Shown here: piece by piece, positions 32,201-45,403 of the stretch
Layout: the number at the start of each line of letters is the position of its first letter
Position numbering within the stretch: position 1 is the stretch's first letter
Assembly: GCF_042100115.1 (NCBI RefSeq)
Contig: NC_091273.1
Coordinates: 806,001-870,000, forward strand
DNA: 64,000 nucleotides
Direction of reading: 5' to 3'
DNA from: Alternaria dauci
Taxonomy: Eukaryota; Ascomycota; Dothideomycetes; Pleosporales; Pleosporaceae
Made by a program: the position numbers and the translations under genes
Notes under the pieces: model-generated
The model's database searches: none
What the model was told of the DNA's origin: nothing
Seen by the model: only the letters and a program-made list of their open reading frames with translations

Positions 32201-35200
32201 GAAGCAGATGCTCGTCATTAAGCATCTGCATGGGCTTCGGCGTCGGTCGGCATCACAATCGTGAGTTGCGCTGTTGACTCGTCCCGATGGTCGCACAAAG
32301 AAAGCACGTCATGGCTGCACGCGCAGTCCAACGCGTCGTCCTTGCGCAGCTGCGAAGATGATGCTCCCAAGGGAAAGATGCATGCTGCGCTCACAGATGC
32401 GAACAAATCACAGTTAAAGCTGGTACGTGGACGCGCTATCGCCGAGCAGTTTCCTTGGAGCTCCCCACCAATTGCAAATAATGTAATCTCGGTCTCGTTT
32501 TCGCAGACATAGTTGCCTGAGATTACCGGCCTAAGGTGGCCTTTGAACTATGCGAACGGTGGTGCCGGAGATTTTATCGATCAGCAAACTTTTGCATTTG
32601 GCGAGCGATCTCTTGGAATGTCAGAAGATAGGCATGGACTGGGATTGCGCGGATCGAGTGACATGTGCGCTGATAATTGCAGTGACATGCTCATTTTCCC
32701 TAGTGGCGATCTCAAGTGGCTCAGCAACGAATCCAGCCACGATCAGCAGTGAGAGCTCTACAATGCGTGCAGCAATTCCTCATCGTTCGACACTTGTTCT
32801 ACAGTGCTTCGATTGACGTAGATGGCTTTGGTGTCGCTCGAGGGTTGACTCCACCTGGTGGACATTCGGTTGCAGATCTGCCACGAGCTTGTCTGGTGCT
32901 CATGCACGACGACAACCGATCTTCCATTGCCACAAGAACGCAACGTCACTGGCTAGGATTTTGTGCAGCTTCGGAACTGCGAGATATAGCAGCGTAGTCA
33001 TAGCCGAAATTTGAAAGTGGCAATGCAGACCCGACTTGTGAGGTAGCTGGTGGTTTAGGCCGAAGCGAGAGTAGCGGATGGTCGAAAGCGCGGTAACAGC
33101 CTGACGATGCCGTCATACGTCGTTGTCACTCCAGTGCGCGTCGCAGGACGAGTGCGGCGCAAGCTGTGTGGCGGGCACGACATACCGAGAAGGTCAGGGT
33201 CCTGGGCTGCCGAAGGTCAGGTGCAGTAGTATACCCACCGTGACTGCGCAATGGTACAAAGCCAGGGCGTGAAGAGTTGGTCTCTGCTGCCACCGGCTGA
33301 TTCATTCTCCATCCGCAGCTGTTGCTGTTGCTGCTGCTGAGTTACGACCAACATGAGTGTGTTTAGCGGTGGCAGTTGTTGCAATGTGCGCATTTAGTCG
33401 ACAGCGGGCGAAAGAAGACGGAATCAGCGCTGTGTGCTGGTGATAGGTGGCCGGGTCAAGCAGCATAGACAAGGGCCCGGAAGACGGCGATGGGGAACTT
33501 TGCAGGCCGTGGTCATGCGGCGCTATGTGTGGATGGTTCCTTAGGCGACCCATGCCACGAGCTAGCGCGTACGCTAGCTTTCTACCCCAGATCTAGAAGA
33601 AGCTAGCCTCCTTTCCTGCCGTCGTCCGAGCTCTGCAGGCTCAACCTTGAATTTCCTGGGGAAGTTTGCAGGTCTCGCAACCCTCACCGATGTCAGCGCA
33701 AGCAGCTACCCGTCTGTGTGTGTGCAAAAGCAACTGTAGTTGGCCGAAGATGCTGAGTGAAATGCTGGTGTTGCGTAGCGTGCTGTCAGTAGTTGCCCGT
33801 TCCCATAGCCGGGCGCTTGACGGCAGCAGATACATGGGTCGTGTATGCGCGCCCCATTTGTTGTGCGCGCATCTCGCAGCACCGTCGTCGTTCGTCGGTC
33901 TCTGTGACAGGCTCTTGAAACTCCATGTCGGGAGGCAGAGCATGGTTGTGCCTAGACATGTGCAATCTTCAGGAACGAGCAGCGATGGTATTGTCCTGTG
34001 CTAATTAATATGGAACCCGCAGGCCATTGGAGCTCGACAATCTATCTGGGCCAGGCGAAATGAAGCCGGACCTGTCTGGAATGTATTATTGATGCAGCGG
34101 CTTCATAGTTGCGACCGACTCGACTAATACAGCAGGCCATGTGTTGTAGAGTAGCTGGTGGAGAGGACGAGTTGATACTGAGCCGAGGCCGTAGCTGTGG
34201 GCCCCTGGCGCACTTGCTGCAGCCAAGCCACGCACGGAGCATCTTGAAGGCGACGGTGCTGATCGCAGACGCACATCGCTGCCTCTTGCGACCAGCATGT
34301 AGAGGCGAGGGTAGAGCAGCGGAAGTACTCCGGAGCAGACCCCTGCGCCAGACAGGCCGTTTGCTGGAGGATCCACTCTGGCAGAGGGCCCTGGTGCTTG
34401 CAGGCCCGTCGAACGACCTGGGGGCGCTGGCCAGTTGCATGACACACTGGCCGCTTAGCTCCAAAACTTTACGAGCCGTGAAGTCTGGGGATCTGCTTAC
34501 AATTCTATAACGCCGCCTGCGCCGTGCCTGTTCTCAACGTCTCCAACGGACATCGCCACAGTCTGTCAGTGTCCAGCTTGCTCGGTGTACTTGTCGACTC
34601 TCGCTGCCCGTCTCCCGTTGGCAGCTCTCGTCCCGCGAACCTTGGCCCGTGCCCGATTCCCCAGACTCGGCCTGCTTCTGCATCTCTGACCAATCGTTGC
34701 GCGGTCGCCCAATTGCTCTTCCCGGCACCGAAGGTTGTGTCTGCGCTGTAATCTAGCCTTTTGGGCCGTACCAGCAAAAAGCCGCCGGCGCCTCGAGCAG
34801 CACCGCTGGTACAGACGCTTACATCAAGGCTGGACCCTCGTGCTCAACCACCTGCCGCTGCCACTGCTTACCACAGCTCCCGCACTGGCTCTACGCACGC
34901 CCGGGACCAGCGGTAGACGACGTACGTACGCCGCCGACCTATGTACGGACCGATCCAACCTACTCACACGTCTGTTCCCCTGGCTTCTTCCTTCACTCAG
35001 CATAGACTTGCTCTTGTTGCGAGGCCTTGCAGTATCCTTAACTTGCCCACCTTCAACCCAGCTCGACCACACCTGGCAATTGACCTTTGCTGTAGACTAG
35101 CCACTGTCATCCGAAGCTCCAATTCCATCCTAATATCCCATTGCCACGAGCTTCCCCTCGGCAACGCTGCGTATACAAGCTCATAGACGCTCATTTCGCA

Positions 35201-35506
35201 GCAGAGGCCTGTACAAGGTACTGTCTCCACTCCTCTGCCCGATCATGTGGCATCACTCGCTGACATGTACATGTGTGTGCTGGCAGTCTCTTTGTATCGA
35301 TACATTCTTGATTGCGTCGCTGAGCTTCTTGTCTCCGCAAGCTCCAGCGAGCTCGACCCTGGTAGCACCCACAGCCCGCTGTCAGGTACTTTGAGGCGGC
35401 GTGCATCATCCCATCCGGCTATTGGCTCGTCTGCAAGCTTCGCCAAGGCGGTTTTGTTGTTGTTGTCGTGGACGTGGTTGGAGTCTTACCATCAACGTAC
35501 ACGATC

Positions 35507-38500
35507 ATGGCCAAAGTAGAAAGCACGAGCCTGCCAGGCCCCGCGAACTCGCCGGGCGACGACTCCAACGGCTCAAGCAACACCAGCAGCTGTGAGTAGC
35601 AACGAGCGCCAATCAACGCCACGATCGATAGCTAACGGCCAGCGCTAACCGCAGCTTCAGCCTCGACCGCAAAGCCCGAGACTTCCTCGCCCACGGTCCA
35701 GTCCTTCCCTCCACCCAAAAACGACAAGCCCCGGCCTCACGTTTGCACGACATGCACGCGCTCGTTTGCACGCCTCGAGCATCTGAAGCGCCACGAGCGA
35801 TCACACACAAAGGAGAAGCCCTTCGAATGCCCCCAGTGCACGAGATGCTTCGCGCGGCGCGATCTCCTCTTACGACACCAGCAGAAGCTCCACCAGCAGG
35901 GCGCCACCAACACACGGCCCCGGAATGGACGTAGAGAAAGCACGACCGGCCTGCCACCCAACTCGACCGCTCGCGTACGCAAGAACTCAATCTCCAGCAA
36001 CGCCGGCGCTGCCAAGGGCAATGCCAACATGATGAGGCCGCGCGCCAACACCATCAGTCACATCGACCCGAGCGCCCTCAACAGCTTCCTGGCCACACAT
36101 GGAACCTCGATAGCTGGCAGCAGGGGCGGCCATCCCGGGCATTCACAACATTCAAGTCTGTCGGGCATAAGTCAGCTCGACTACAGGGGCATATCGACAG
36201 CTGTCGGCAACCACGGCCAGCATTCAGGTCTACCAAGACTAGACACCCATCTGGGATTCGGCATGGGCGGCGGCCTTCGCACAGCTCCCATTCCAGGCAT
36301 GGCTGGGCCTGACGACCATGAGCTTGAGAAGTTCTTCGGCTCGTCAGCAGCTTCCACCATCAACCCGAACCAGCTGCACCACTTCAACGGAGGCATCGCA
36401 CTTCCGCAATCGCCCTTTAAGCAATTCGCCAACCCCTTTGCTGGTAACAACCCCATCGAGGAAGACGATTTCGGTTGGGGCATGGGCATTGACAGCTCCA
36501 TGGTCTTCACTGGTGCCAATGAGTCAGCGCTCGACGGCTCATCGCCATCAGCCATCAGCACCGCGAGCCAGGGTGGTTTCAACGATATGATGCTAGACGG
36601 CTCAAGTCAACCGCACTCAGCAGCCATGTGGCACAACCCCCTAGTCACACATACCAGCATCAACCCATCCGCCTTCTCACTCGATGCCATGGCTCCTGTC
36701 TTTCCCGAGCTCATGATGGACACTAGTACTTCTTCTCAAGAGCTCAGGAACCATGGCGTCCAGAACGATTTCTACTCTTCTACACCACCTCCTTTAGCGG
36801 CCATGAGCCCTTCAGCTGGTATACCCGGTATGCCGAATCAGTACTTTCAGATGCCCATGACATTCGCTTCTGATGCCCGCAGCATATCATCTTCCTCCTT
36901 CAACGGGAGCGCAAGACACAGCTCTGTATCATCATTTTCTACTGAAACAATCACAGACTCTACGCGGCAAGCTATGATGTTCAACTTGAGCCAAGCTATG
37001 GGGTACGGTCACGGAGCTCAACGGAGATTCTCCCAACCGGCCATCAGCTCGCCCCTGTCGAATGGTACCACAAAGCCCTCGGCACAGGCCGGTATACTCC
37101 CAAGTACTATCGACATTCAACGCTACGTCAACGCATATATCCATTATTTCCACCCCCACTTGCCCTTCTTACACATTCCCACGCTTTCCTTTGATACCCC
37201 AGCATACACATATCAACTTCGTTCCGCCGGAAACTACAACCAAGACACCATGGTCGGTGGTGGCGGCTGTCTTATTCTTGCCATGGCTGCGATCGGCGCA
37301 TTGTATGAATTCGAGCAAAATGTTGCAAAAGAACTCTTCGAGGCCGCTAAGAAGCTGATCCTCTTCTACCTTGATGAACGCCGCAAAGCTGGCCTTTCCG
37401 CCGTCAATGGATCCAATGCCGCAAACGACCACATCAACAAGCCACCACTCTGGTTGGTGCAAGCCATGCTGCTCAACCTGATCTTCGGCCACAACTGTGG
37501 CGACCGACAGGCCGCCGAGGTTGCGAGCACTCATTGCGCAGCGCTTGTCAGCCTCGCAAAAGCTGCTGGATTGGATAAACCCACCGCTCCAGAGCAAACG
37601 TCTTCTAGTCCACCCAATCACACAAATGGCGACAATCTAGATATGTCTGATGGATCGCCCTCGCAGTACGACCACAATGCAGACAGCGTGAATGAGCATG
37701 CTCAATGGATTCAGTGGAAGAAGATTGAAGAGCGCAAGAGGACGTACTTTGCCATCTTCTCCATGTCGAGCCTGCTTGTTTCTGCCTACGCGCATTCACC
37801 ACGTATCTTGAACTCGGAGATACATCTGGATCTTCCATGTGAAGAGGATCTCTGGTCCGTCGACAATCCTCAAACATGGGTGGCTATGGGAGGGCCAATG
37901 ATTGCGCAGACTCGCGGGTTGTCCTTCATTTCGGCCATGACATACCTACTCGAGGCTAGCTCACGAAACACCACCTCACGGATGCGGAGTTCTTACGCTC
38001 AAGCTTTCGCAGGCGGTCAGCCAATGAGCGGACCTTCTGAGAGTGACATTCGACCCAGCACGTTCGGTTGTTATGTGCTGATCAACGCCATGCATGTCTA
38101 CATCTGGGAAACTAGGAACAGGCACAGCGGACGTCTATGGAAAGCACAGGAGACCGAGGCAATGCATGCCCAGGTAGAGCCCGCTCTCAAGGCCTGGCAG
38201 GTTGCTTGGAGGGCCAATCCGAACCACAGCATCGAGCGACCCAGCCCGTTCGGTCCTCTGTCTGCTGACTGCATACCACTACTGGACTTAGCCTACGTCA
38301 GACTTTTTGTGAACCTTGCACGCGCTAAGGAGCTTTTGTGGCAGCGTGATTTCGACGGAATGGCAAATGAGCTCGCTAGAGGCATCGACATCATTGGTCA
38401 AGCTGACGGGACACCCGAGAGGTTTGCATCCATGGATCTCAGTGGAGGTTCTCCCGGCCAGATGGGTTCGCAAGATCACATTAGCCCCGGACATGCGAAT

Positions 38501-39102
38501 GGCTTCTCCAACTCACAGTCTTCAAAGCGAGAGAGACATCTCCGAAAGGCAGCTTTCTACGCTGCTGACTCCCTTTCCATGGCCGAAAAAATGGGCGCTT
38601 CTTATGCCGACTTCACAGCTCGGGAACTACCCAGCTCATCCGCGTTGTGTACCTTTGACTGCGCCCAAGTTCTTGCCGAGTGGGTTGCAACTGTTCAAGA
38701 TCGTGTCGGTCGTCATATGGGCGTGCTTGGCAGAGACGAGATTGATTTCTCGAGCGTGCCAGCGGTTGTATTGCTTGAAGAAGAAGACATCAAGTTGCTA
38801 CAGAAGATATCCGACATCCTTCATCAGGCAGACATGAAACTGGCTTATGACATCTCTTCCAACAACCTACCGATGCTTGGTGGTCTTTCCAACCTCGGGC
38901 ATTGCGGTTATGGTACAAAGTTGCTGATGGTGACGGCTTACATGCTTTCAAAGGGGGCTGTTTGGCCTGGTAAGTCTATTACATTGAATTATCCATGGCA
39001 CTTGCTAACAATGTTTTAGTCACGCATGTTCAAGCTCGCGCACTCGAATCGCACGCCCACCATATCAGCCAGCGCGCAGAAAACTCGCTTCATATACAGT
39101 AA
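35507..39102 (+). CDS. C2H2 zinc-finger transcription factor with fungal regulatory domain (Adr1/Klf1 type)
   Basis: About 1160 aa from three exons: 35507-35591, 35655-38969 and 39020-39102. Two adjacent C2H2 fingers occupy residues 59-79 (CTTCTRSFARLEHLKRHERSH) and 87-108 (CPQCTRCFARRDLLLRHQQKLH), joined by TKEKPFE. This is the two-finger pattern of yeast Adr1/Rsf2 and fission-yeast Klf1. A long Ser/Gly/Asn/His-rich linker precedes a fungal-specific transcription factor domain, about residues 485-1100 (YVNAYIHYFHPHLPFLHIP; ARNTTSRMR-like helices; FAIFSMSSLLVSAYAHSPRI). The small last exon adds VTHVQARALESHAHHISQRA and stops with TAA at 39100. It is probably a nuclear DNA-binding regulator of metabolism or growth; its targets cannot be read from the sequence. 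Confidence 0.9.
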
Positions 39103-41080
39103 ATATCTGTTCGTTCTGGACCTGTACAGTACCATGCTTCTTTCAGCTGTCGGTCTTCATAACGGTGTTGTCACCGACGATCACAGCCTCATTTCTCTGA
39201 TGGATCTTCTTGTATAGCTTACTTCCTTACTCTGGACTGGCTGCACTGTTTTTGTGGCTTAGCGGTATTCGAAGTTGCACTTCTCTTGGAAACATTGAAC
39301 TAATGTGAAAAAGCTCTCGGACACGTGCAGATAGCATAACGTCCACCCCCTCTTGACGGCATCATTACCAATGGTGCTATTCCTCTTCGTTTCTTTTCTT
39401 TGGGCGTTTTGCACAGGATGCGCGGCGCTTCCCTTTGTTTTGCATCTTCCGAGCCTCTATGGTAACCTTTTCTGCACAAATGGTGCTGCCTATGGAGTCG
39501 TATTGCTGGCAAGCAATAACGCCTCAAGCGGCTAGGATTGTACTGCACTAAGAGACGATGCTACGAACAATCCTTACGAGAACTCTGGATTCGGGTATAC
39601 GGTATGGGTGGGCGTATCGGGGACAATGGGTCAAAAAGTTAATTTTGATCACGCAGACAGAAGAACGTCGCTACAGACGAATGAAAAGAACATACATCAC
39701 TCTTTGCCTTCCTCTTCCACGCTTAGTCTTTCCGTGACATGTCACTGGTGCTTCAAACAACGCTTCTACGCGGTACGCCCAATGCCATGTGCACATTCCC
39801 CAGACGTTTTACACTGTCGCGCTAGTGGATGGCTAACAGCTATAGCGTCTGGCGTTGTTCTCGAACCAGATCTTTTTACTGCAGCGCGGCGACGCCGTTT
39901 GGACCCAAACATAGCTAGAAAGCCACCTGAGCAGAAATCAGATCTGGAGCCGATCTATGCAGTACAGCCAGATCGGCTATCTGTCGGAAAGCCGCTTGTC
40001 TCACTCCTGAATTCTGCAACTCAATGCGATGAACCACAGGCCCTGACTCTCCCACTGCACATGTAGAACCTACGATAATCCCTCTAGATCGGCCCAGCAC
40101 TTTGTCACCACCACCATTCCGGTCTAAGCCTCACAGCCTCATTCACCTATCCCAAACTGTGACCACCATACTAGCATTTAGAGAGAGGGCAAAAAAACCG
40201 CTCGTATGCAGATCGAGCCTAGCCAGAACAGTCACTTAGTCCCCGTCGGCAACACGTGTCCGAGACAGTTGCAGTAGCAAGGCTTGACACGCAGCGCCTT
40301 TTACGGACGCCCGCGGATGCGCTCGGATGGTCGATCTGGAAGACACCGCCGCCGTCGCCGCCGCATGAGCGTCGGAGTCTTCTCCGGATTAGAAAGGCCG
40401 ATCATGGGACCGGAATAGCTTCTGGTATGCTCTAGGCAACAGGGTCAGGGTTCGGGGAGAGAGAAATGGAGGGCCACGCTGTTCCTGGATTGAAAGACCG
40501 GCTTGGTACGTTTCTTGATGTTCCATCGTGGGTATGGGTAGGGCCGATGTGTTGCGCGGCATCACGGCACAGAGGCGGAATGGGTAATGATGGGTAGCGT
40601 AGGATTATATTGATTACGATAGCAAAAGCATGAGATAGAGAGATTGGCGCATGCTTGAGGGATAGTCGTTTATTTCTTTACGCTCATAGGTAGTGTAGGT
40701 GTTGTGTGCGCGAGATTTGGGTAGTTTCTTCAGCATGCGGTGGGCGTGCTGGACTGCGCGTTATCTAACTGCGACAACTGAAGATCAAATCCCACGTCTA
40801 AACCCCGTGATATTTACTTTCTCTCGATTACAAATCGAGTCTCAGCGAAGGATGAGGTGTACTGTGTAAGAGCCATCGTTCGCGACTACCTGCCACGAGA
40901 TGCGCATGATGGCGCGTGACGCGTTGATTGGCTGATTTTGGAGCTTGGGTCGCGTACACCTTCCAATCTCACTCATCCTTCATGACAACCACAATCGCAA
41001 TATCATCTATACAGCGCGCTTACCAGCAACGTTGATTGAGAACCGGCGCAGCAAAGAATTCCGCAGTATCTATCGCGAAG
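39103..41080. other. Intergenic between the C2H2 regulator and dynactin p25
   Basis: No gene supported. A 152-codon plus-strand frame starting near 39608 has no recognisable features. The last few hundred bases should hold the dynactin p25 promoter. Confidence 0.35.
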
Positions 41081-41957
41081 ATGTCACGACCAGCAGCGCG
41101 TAAAGCTGCACCCAAAGGGGAATACATCGAGACTGTATGTCTGGCTCCCCATAACGACCAACATGAACAACTATCCCATATACCCAGTGCTGTTTGCCAT
41201 TACCACCATATCCACTGCATCGGCTATCCATGGTTGCCTGTCGTATCACTCGTTTCATACTAACTCCTCTCCACAGGACTCTGGCAACAAAGTTTCTAGG
41301 CGAAGCGCCATTACTGGAACAGCCAACATCACACTAGGAGGCCGCACCGTCATCATGGCAGACGTTCAGCTGCGCGGCGACCTTCACCCCACACGCTCTG
41401 CACCCTCTTCTTCAGGGAAAGATGTAACGCCGACTAGCATCAGCATCGGGCGGTGTACGGTGATTAGCCAGGGAAGCGTGATTAAGCCACCCAGTCGGAT
41501 TAGCAGAGGCCAGGTGCATTATTACCCTATGAAGATTGGGGATAATGTTTTTGTTGGTATGTCAGCATCATTCTTCTCATTCGTCCATACTGCATCTCGT
41601 CTGAGACGAGGTATGTTTTGCTAATGGGTGTACTGAACAACCTGCATAGGACCAAACTCGACAATACAAGCTATCTCCATCTCCTCACACGTGCATATTG
41701 GTCAGAATTGCAGCATCGGTGCCTTCGCCATTATTAAGGAAAACGTCAAGATACTACCGCATACTGTCGTGCCACCAAATATGGTCATCGCATCGGGATC
41801 TGTGGTTGGCGGCCAGCCAGCAAGGGTAGTAGGAGATGTAGGTGAGGGATGGGGTGTTAGTGGAGGAGGCGGTGGTGGATTGGGCGTTGGCGGAGGTGGC
41901 GAGGAGAAGTGGGTTGAAGGCGGAGATCTGAGGGAGCTGGTCAGGAGTATTAGATGA
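41081..41957 (+). CDS. DCTN5: Dynactin subunit 5 (p25)
   Basis: Pointed-end subunit of dynactin, the dynein cofactor needed for nuclear and early-endosome transport. Three exons, 41081-41134, 41277-41556 and 41650-41957, give 213 aa; the first intron ends after a TACTAAC branch point. The sequence YIETDSGNKVSRRSAITGTA with NITLGGRTVIMADVQLRGDL is the p25 signature. The hexapeptide pattern of a left-handed beta helix continues through ISIGRCTVISQGSVIKPP, MKIGDNVFVGPNSTIQAISI, SSHVHIGQNCSIGAFAIIKE and NVKILPHTVVPPNMVIASGS. The C-terminus has a Gly-rich insert (GGGGGGLGVGGGG) before the final helix ELVRSIR, which I regard as species- or lineage-specific. Confidence 0.93.
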
Positions 41958-42809
41958 TAGGGCATGCGAGTATTCATGAGAGATGTACTACAAGGATTGG
42001 GAACACGAGATGAGGATTTGTGGCGAAGGGAAAGTTGAGATGATATCCGCATGCATGAGCATGTGTTCTCCGGGAATGGCGCTATGAAGTTTTCAGTGTC
42101 TCCAAACAAGGGGACTACCATGTGAAGATTAGATTCTATCCCAAATACTTACAAAGTTGTAAGTAGATGAGCCAGTACGCGACATGTCACCTATCCACAT
42201 GTCTTGCAAGACTTGACAACGACTCTGTAACTCGCTAATGCCACTGACATGTCATTCTATCCTTTGATATATGCCCCACAAATGATCTCTTCCTAATGAG
42301 GTGGGCGCAAAACGTTCGGTAGCAGAGACGTGACGAATGAAAGAGTATGGAATAATCCGATCGCAAGAGTCATTCGCAACATCCAGCGCGTTGCTCTTGT
42401 TCCCGTTATAGCTTGACGTCACTGTTGTGGCATTACCAAGATTGTGATCGTCCTCTGGTCATACTGTACTTGTCTACACGAGATCTCCACTGAATCGATT
42501 CGCATCGCTGCCCAATCTGCAAATGAATCGCAGCATCTATATGGCCGAGATCACCTCGGTGCACGTGGCGCTTGCATCGTTCGCAGCGAAGCGTCTCCAT
42601 TCTCTATCTTAGCTGGCAATAAAGGGCCGTATATATATATTACTAGCTACACCATTTCTTGGTTCTTTTGCGGTGTGGCCTCCATGGTAGTCAGCTCAAA
42701 CTCCCTTTTCTGATAGATACCCTGAGTGTCCCACGAGTCGGGATACGCCTCGCTTTTAGTGTCAACAGTACTTCGTCCATTGGAGTAGATTTGCGCTTTG
42801 TGCGTAGAT
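41958..42809. other. Convergent intergenic region
   Basis: Between the 3' ends of dynactin p25 and the minus-strand 7-TM gene. Contains an AT repeat (TATATATATAT near 42631) but no coding signal. Confidence 0.4.
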
Positions 42810-43895
42810 TTAGTGCCGATAGTCGGGCCGGGACCGAAGCCGAAGCCGAAGAGAGATGGGGCTCTGTCTGATGTTAGTGATTTTATGATTATGAGAGCAG
42901 CAAGTGAGGACGTACCGGCTACGTAGTTGTGTCCCTTCTGTAGTGGATGCCAGCTTCTTTGATGTAAGAGAAGTCTTGATGTCCCGCAAAAGAGGTCTCA
43001 AGACAGGTATGCACTGAACAATAATAGTGCCGACGATCTCAGAAGAGTACCAAATGTTAGAGTGGGCGTTGCGCCAGTAGTACCACTCGTCCTTCTGGTT
43101 GCCTTCGTCTTTCCAACCTGTACGTACAGCGGATACGACTGCGACCAACATTCCCTATTCGAAAATCAGTGTTTGGGCTTTGAGACCGAACTAACAACGA
43201 CGTACCAGACTCATCGCAACGCAAAGCCCGATCTTTTCTACTCTGCGCATGTCGAGGTTCCATGTGATAATCCAGGGAAAGACGGCAAGGATGAAATCCA
43301 TGATGATGTTGTAGACATTGCCACCTTCTTTGAAGTCTTCCCTGAATTTCCAGTATATGCAAAAGTCGAGGCGGTACCAGACGTCGTAGGACGGCTTATC
43401 GCAGACTTTCGCCCATTGTAGAACGACCTTGGCCACCATGTAAGCATTCATACTGCCGATGATGAACCATAGTATCCATTGACCCCAGCTCTTTGTCAGC
43501 TTTAGCAGAGTGACAGCGAAAGCCGTTTTCGTAAGGGACTGGTTGATCAGGGTTCCACAGGAAGTAATGCTGACGAGTATGTGCATGCGGTCGTTCCACT
43601 CGTCCACTACATAGCCCGTGGCGTACTCGGTGGTTATGATGGCGTTGTTGGCAGCTAGTATGACCTATAGTACTATCAGCTTCCATCGTTCATCGACAAT
43701 ACGCATGCTTACCCATGAGACAAGGAGAATGCGGTCATCCCACCAGAGACCATGGCGACGAGTGATCTTGATCCATATCCGAAGCGCAAGGAAGAGCGAT
43801 GCGCCGGCGAAGAGGGTCCATAACCCAATGTTCAGCTGAAGTGAAGGATCCACGTAATGGTGACCAGAATCATCGTGGTTTCGACGGGAGATCAT
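42810..43895 (-). CDS. Seven-transmembrane fungal rhodopsin-fold protein (PTH11-like)
   Basis: A 312-aa integral membrane protein from four exons: 43895-43713, 43664-43206, 43154-42916 and 42867-42810. Seven hydrophobic segments can be followed: LNIGLWTLFAGASLFLALRI; ILLVSWVILAANNAIITTEY; MHILVSITSCGTLINQ with AFAVTLL; WILWFIIGSMNAYMVAKVVL; NIIMDFILAVFPWIITW; IGLCVAMSLGMLVAVVSAV; and SSEIVGTIIVQCIPVLRPLL. The motif NIIMDFILAVFPW is typical of the fungal rhodopsin-like domain found in PTH11-related receptors. There is no N-terminal cysteine-rich CFEM domain, and the N-terminus (MISRRNHDDSGHHYVDPSLQ) is short. It may be a cell-surface receptor, but ligand and G-protein coupling are unknown. The basic C-terminal tail is only about 40 residues. 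Confidence 0.88.
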
Positions 43896-44809
43896 CTTTT
43901 ACCCAACGATCGATACGGGATACGGCATAGAAGCGAAATGAAGAAAAACCAAAAAGAGCGTGATGTAGTCGCAGACCTACAAAGTTTAAAGAACGAACGA
44001 ACGAATGCTCCAGCACTCTACACTAGGTGACCGGGGTGGTGAGGTGAAGGAACGACAGACAAAAAGCGCCGCAAAGTGCGAAGCGGCACAGCTAGATCAA
44101 TCTCTGCACATCCCCGTGCAAGGATTACACGGCTTTCCTGTGGTTAGTATTGATCACAGCCCAGCCATCATCAATCTGCTTGAGATTCCAGACTCGGAGG
44201 TTTTGAAATGAGTCCCATCCAGCAGGACAATTGGTGGAACCACTATTCCGGTTGTAGTCAAGCCCCGGGCACCGTCACACGATAACAGCTGCAAAATCCG
44301 ATGGATCCTGGGGAAGGTCGTATTTGCTAACTGAAATAGAAACTAGCTGATGAGGCGCACATGGCGTGGGCTGACGCGGGAAGCTCCCCGTTGTTTGGAC
44401 CCGTTGGAAGAAGAAACAGAAATTGTTCGTGAAGTCTTTAAGCGATGGTTTGACATGGTTTGACATATAGATCAACGTTGGTCATAGCTACTGCCACGCG
44501 GTATGACAAGGTTTCACAGATATGCGAAACATGGAGAATGCCGTGTATATATCGCAAAGACGTACGAGCGTTGCTGCGAACTGACCAAGTGCCGAATGCG
44601 CCACTGCAACTGTGTACTGGCGGAGAATTCGCAATCCTGAGTAATCCCTGGAGCGGCTCGAGATTAAAGCGACGCATTGCATCACGATGTCAGCTGCGCC
44701 GAGCCGATGGTAAGGGATGGGAAGCCCCCAGGAGGACCGCAATTATGCCGTCGAGTAGTGACTAGCATCCCTAGCGCGCAGACTCTACTGTTGGGGTATT
44801 TTGGCGACG
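43896..44809. other. Intergenic upstream of the 7-TM gene
   Basis: Holds the promoter of the minus-strand 7-TM gene and, if the small gene at 44810 is real, its promoter too. No RNA gene or repeat recognised. Confidence 0.35.
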
Positions 44810-45242
44810 ATGGACGCGAATTCGATACAATACGAGGAAGGGGAAGCGAGGAAAGGGTCGCGAGGAAGGGGGAAAGAATCCTGTTTCAAGTTGATAGATG
44901 CCAAGTCCAACAACCCACGCGCTATTCTAAAACGGGTAAGGCATATCCGAAGGCACGAAGATGAACGTCATTGTGTCGTGCGCACAATGAACAGATTCCT
45001 TTTTTCCTCTCTAACTCAAGGTCCTAGTTTCAAGGCATGCTTTGAAAAACACATCGGAGACGAGCTTGTGGTTGGCGGAGGTCGAAGTTGAACATGATGC
45101 CAAGCTCAAAGGTGTGCCTAATACCTATCTAATTGATCCTAATAGCGGGGAGATTACAATTGGAAGTGAATACAAGATTCCTCCACACTCGGGGCGTAAA
45201 GGGATGAGTACATTGTGTATTATGGAATTTGTTATTCCGTGA
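44810..45242 (+). CDS. Hypothetical small protein, two exons (tentative)
   Basis: Two open frames join in phase across a plausible 85-nt intron: exon 44810-44935 ends before GTAAGG, exon 45021-45242 begins after TCTCTAACTCAAG, with a CTAAC branch point a few bases from the acceptor. The 115-aa product opens MDANSIQYEEGEARKG and includes CFKLIDAKSNNPRAILKR, LWLAEVEVEHDAKLKGVPN and TYLIDPNSGEITIGSEY. Its composition is that of a folded protein rather than a random frame, but I recognise no family. The branch point is unusually near the acceptor, so a later acceptor is possible. It may also be a fragment of an older, larger gene. Confidence 0.35.
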
Positions 45243-45403
45243 TCCAGTCCTATTTCGTCTCTAGTTCTCTTTCTGTTTTCCTGTCAGCTTCTTGAGATGT
45301 TCGTTCCATGGTTTGGTTTTTGTAATTTGTCATTTACTCCGTGCATATGGCATGCTTCCAGGGCGTGCGATAGTCTAATGCGGCGAAGGGCATGAGTCAC
45401 CTC

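Larger units (their letters stand above)
27590..35506. other. Gene-poor region and leader of the C2H2 regulator
   Basis: Nearly 8 kb with no confident gene. Many short frames occur on both strands, most below 150 codons and without motifs. Simple repeats are present at 28336-28372 and 29281-29297. The last kilobase (about 34.5-35.5 kb) is rich in C and T with several short ATG frames and probably forms a long 5' leader and promoter of the large transcription factor at 35507; long upstream regions are common for fungal regulators. Confidence 0.35.

Noticed and set aside
39608..40066. 152-codon plus-strand frame
   Set aside because: Composition is not protein-like, with no motif, no intron evidence and no neighbour logic.
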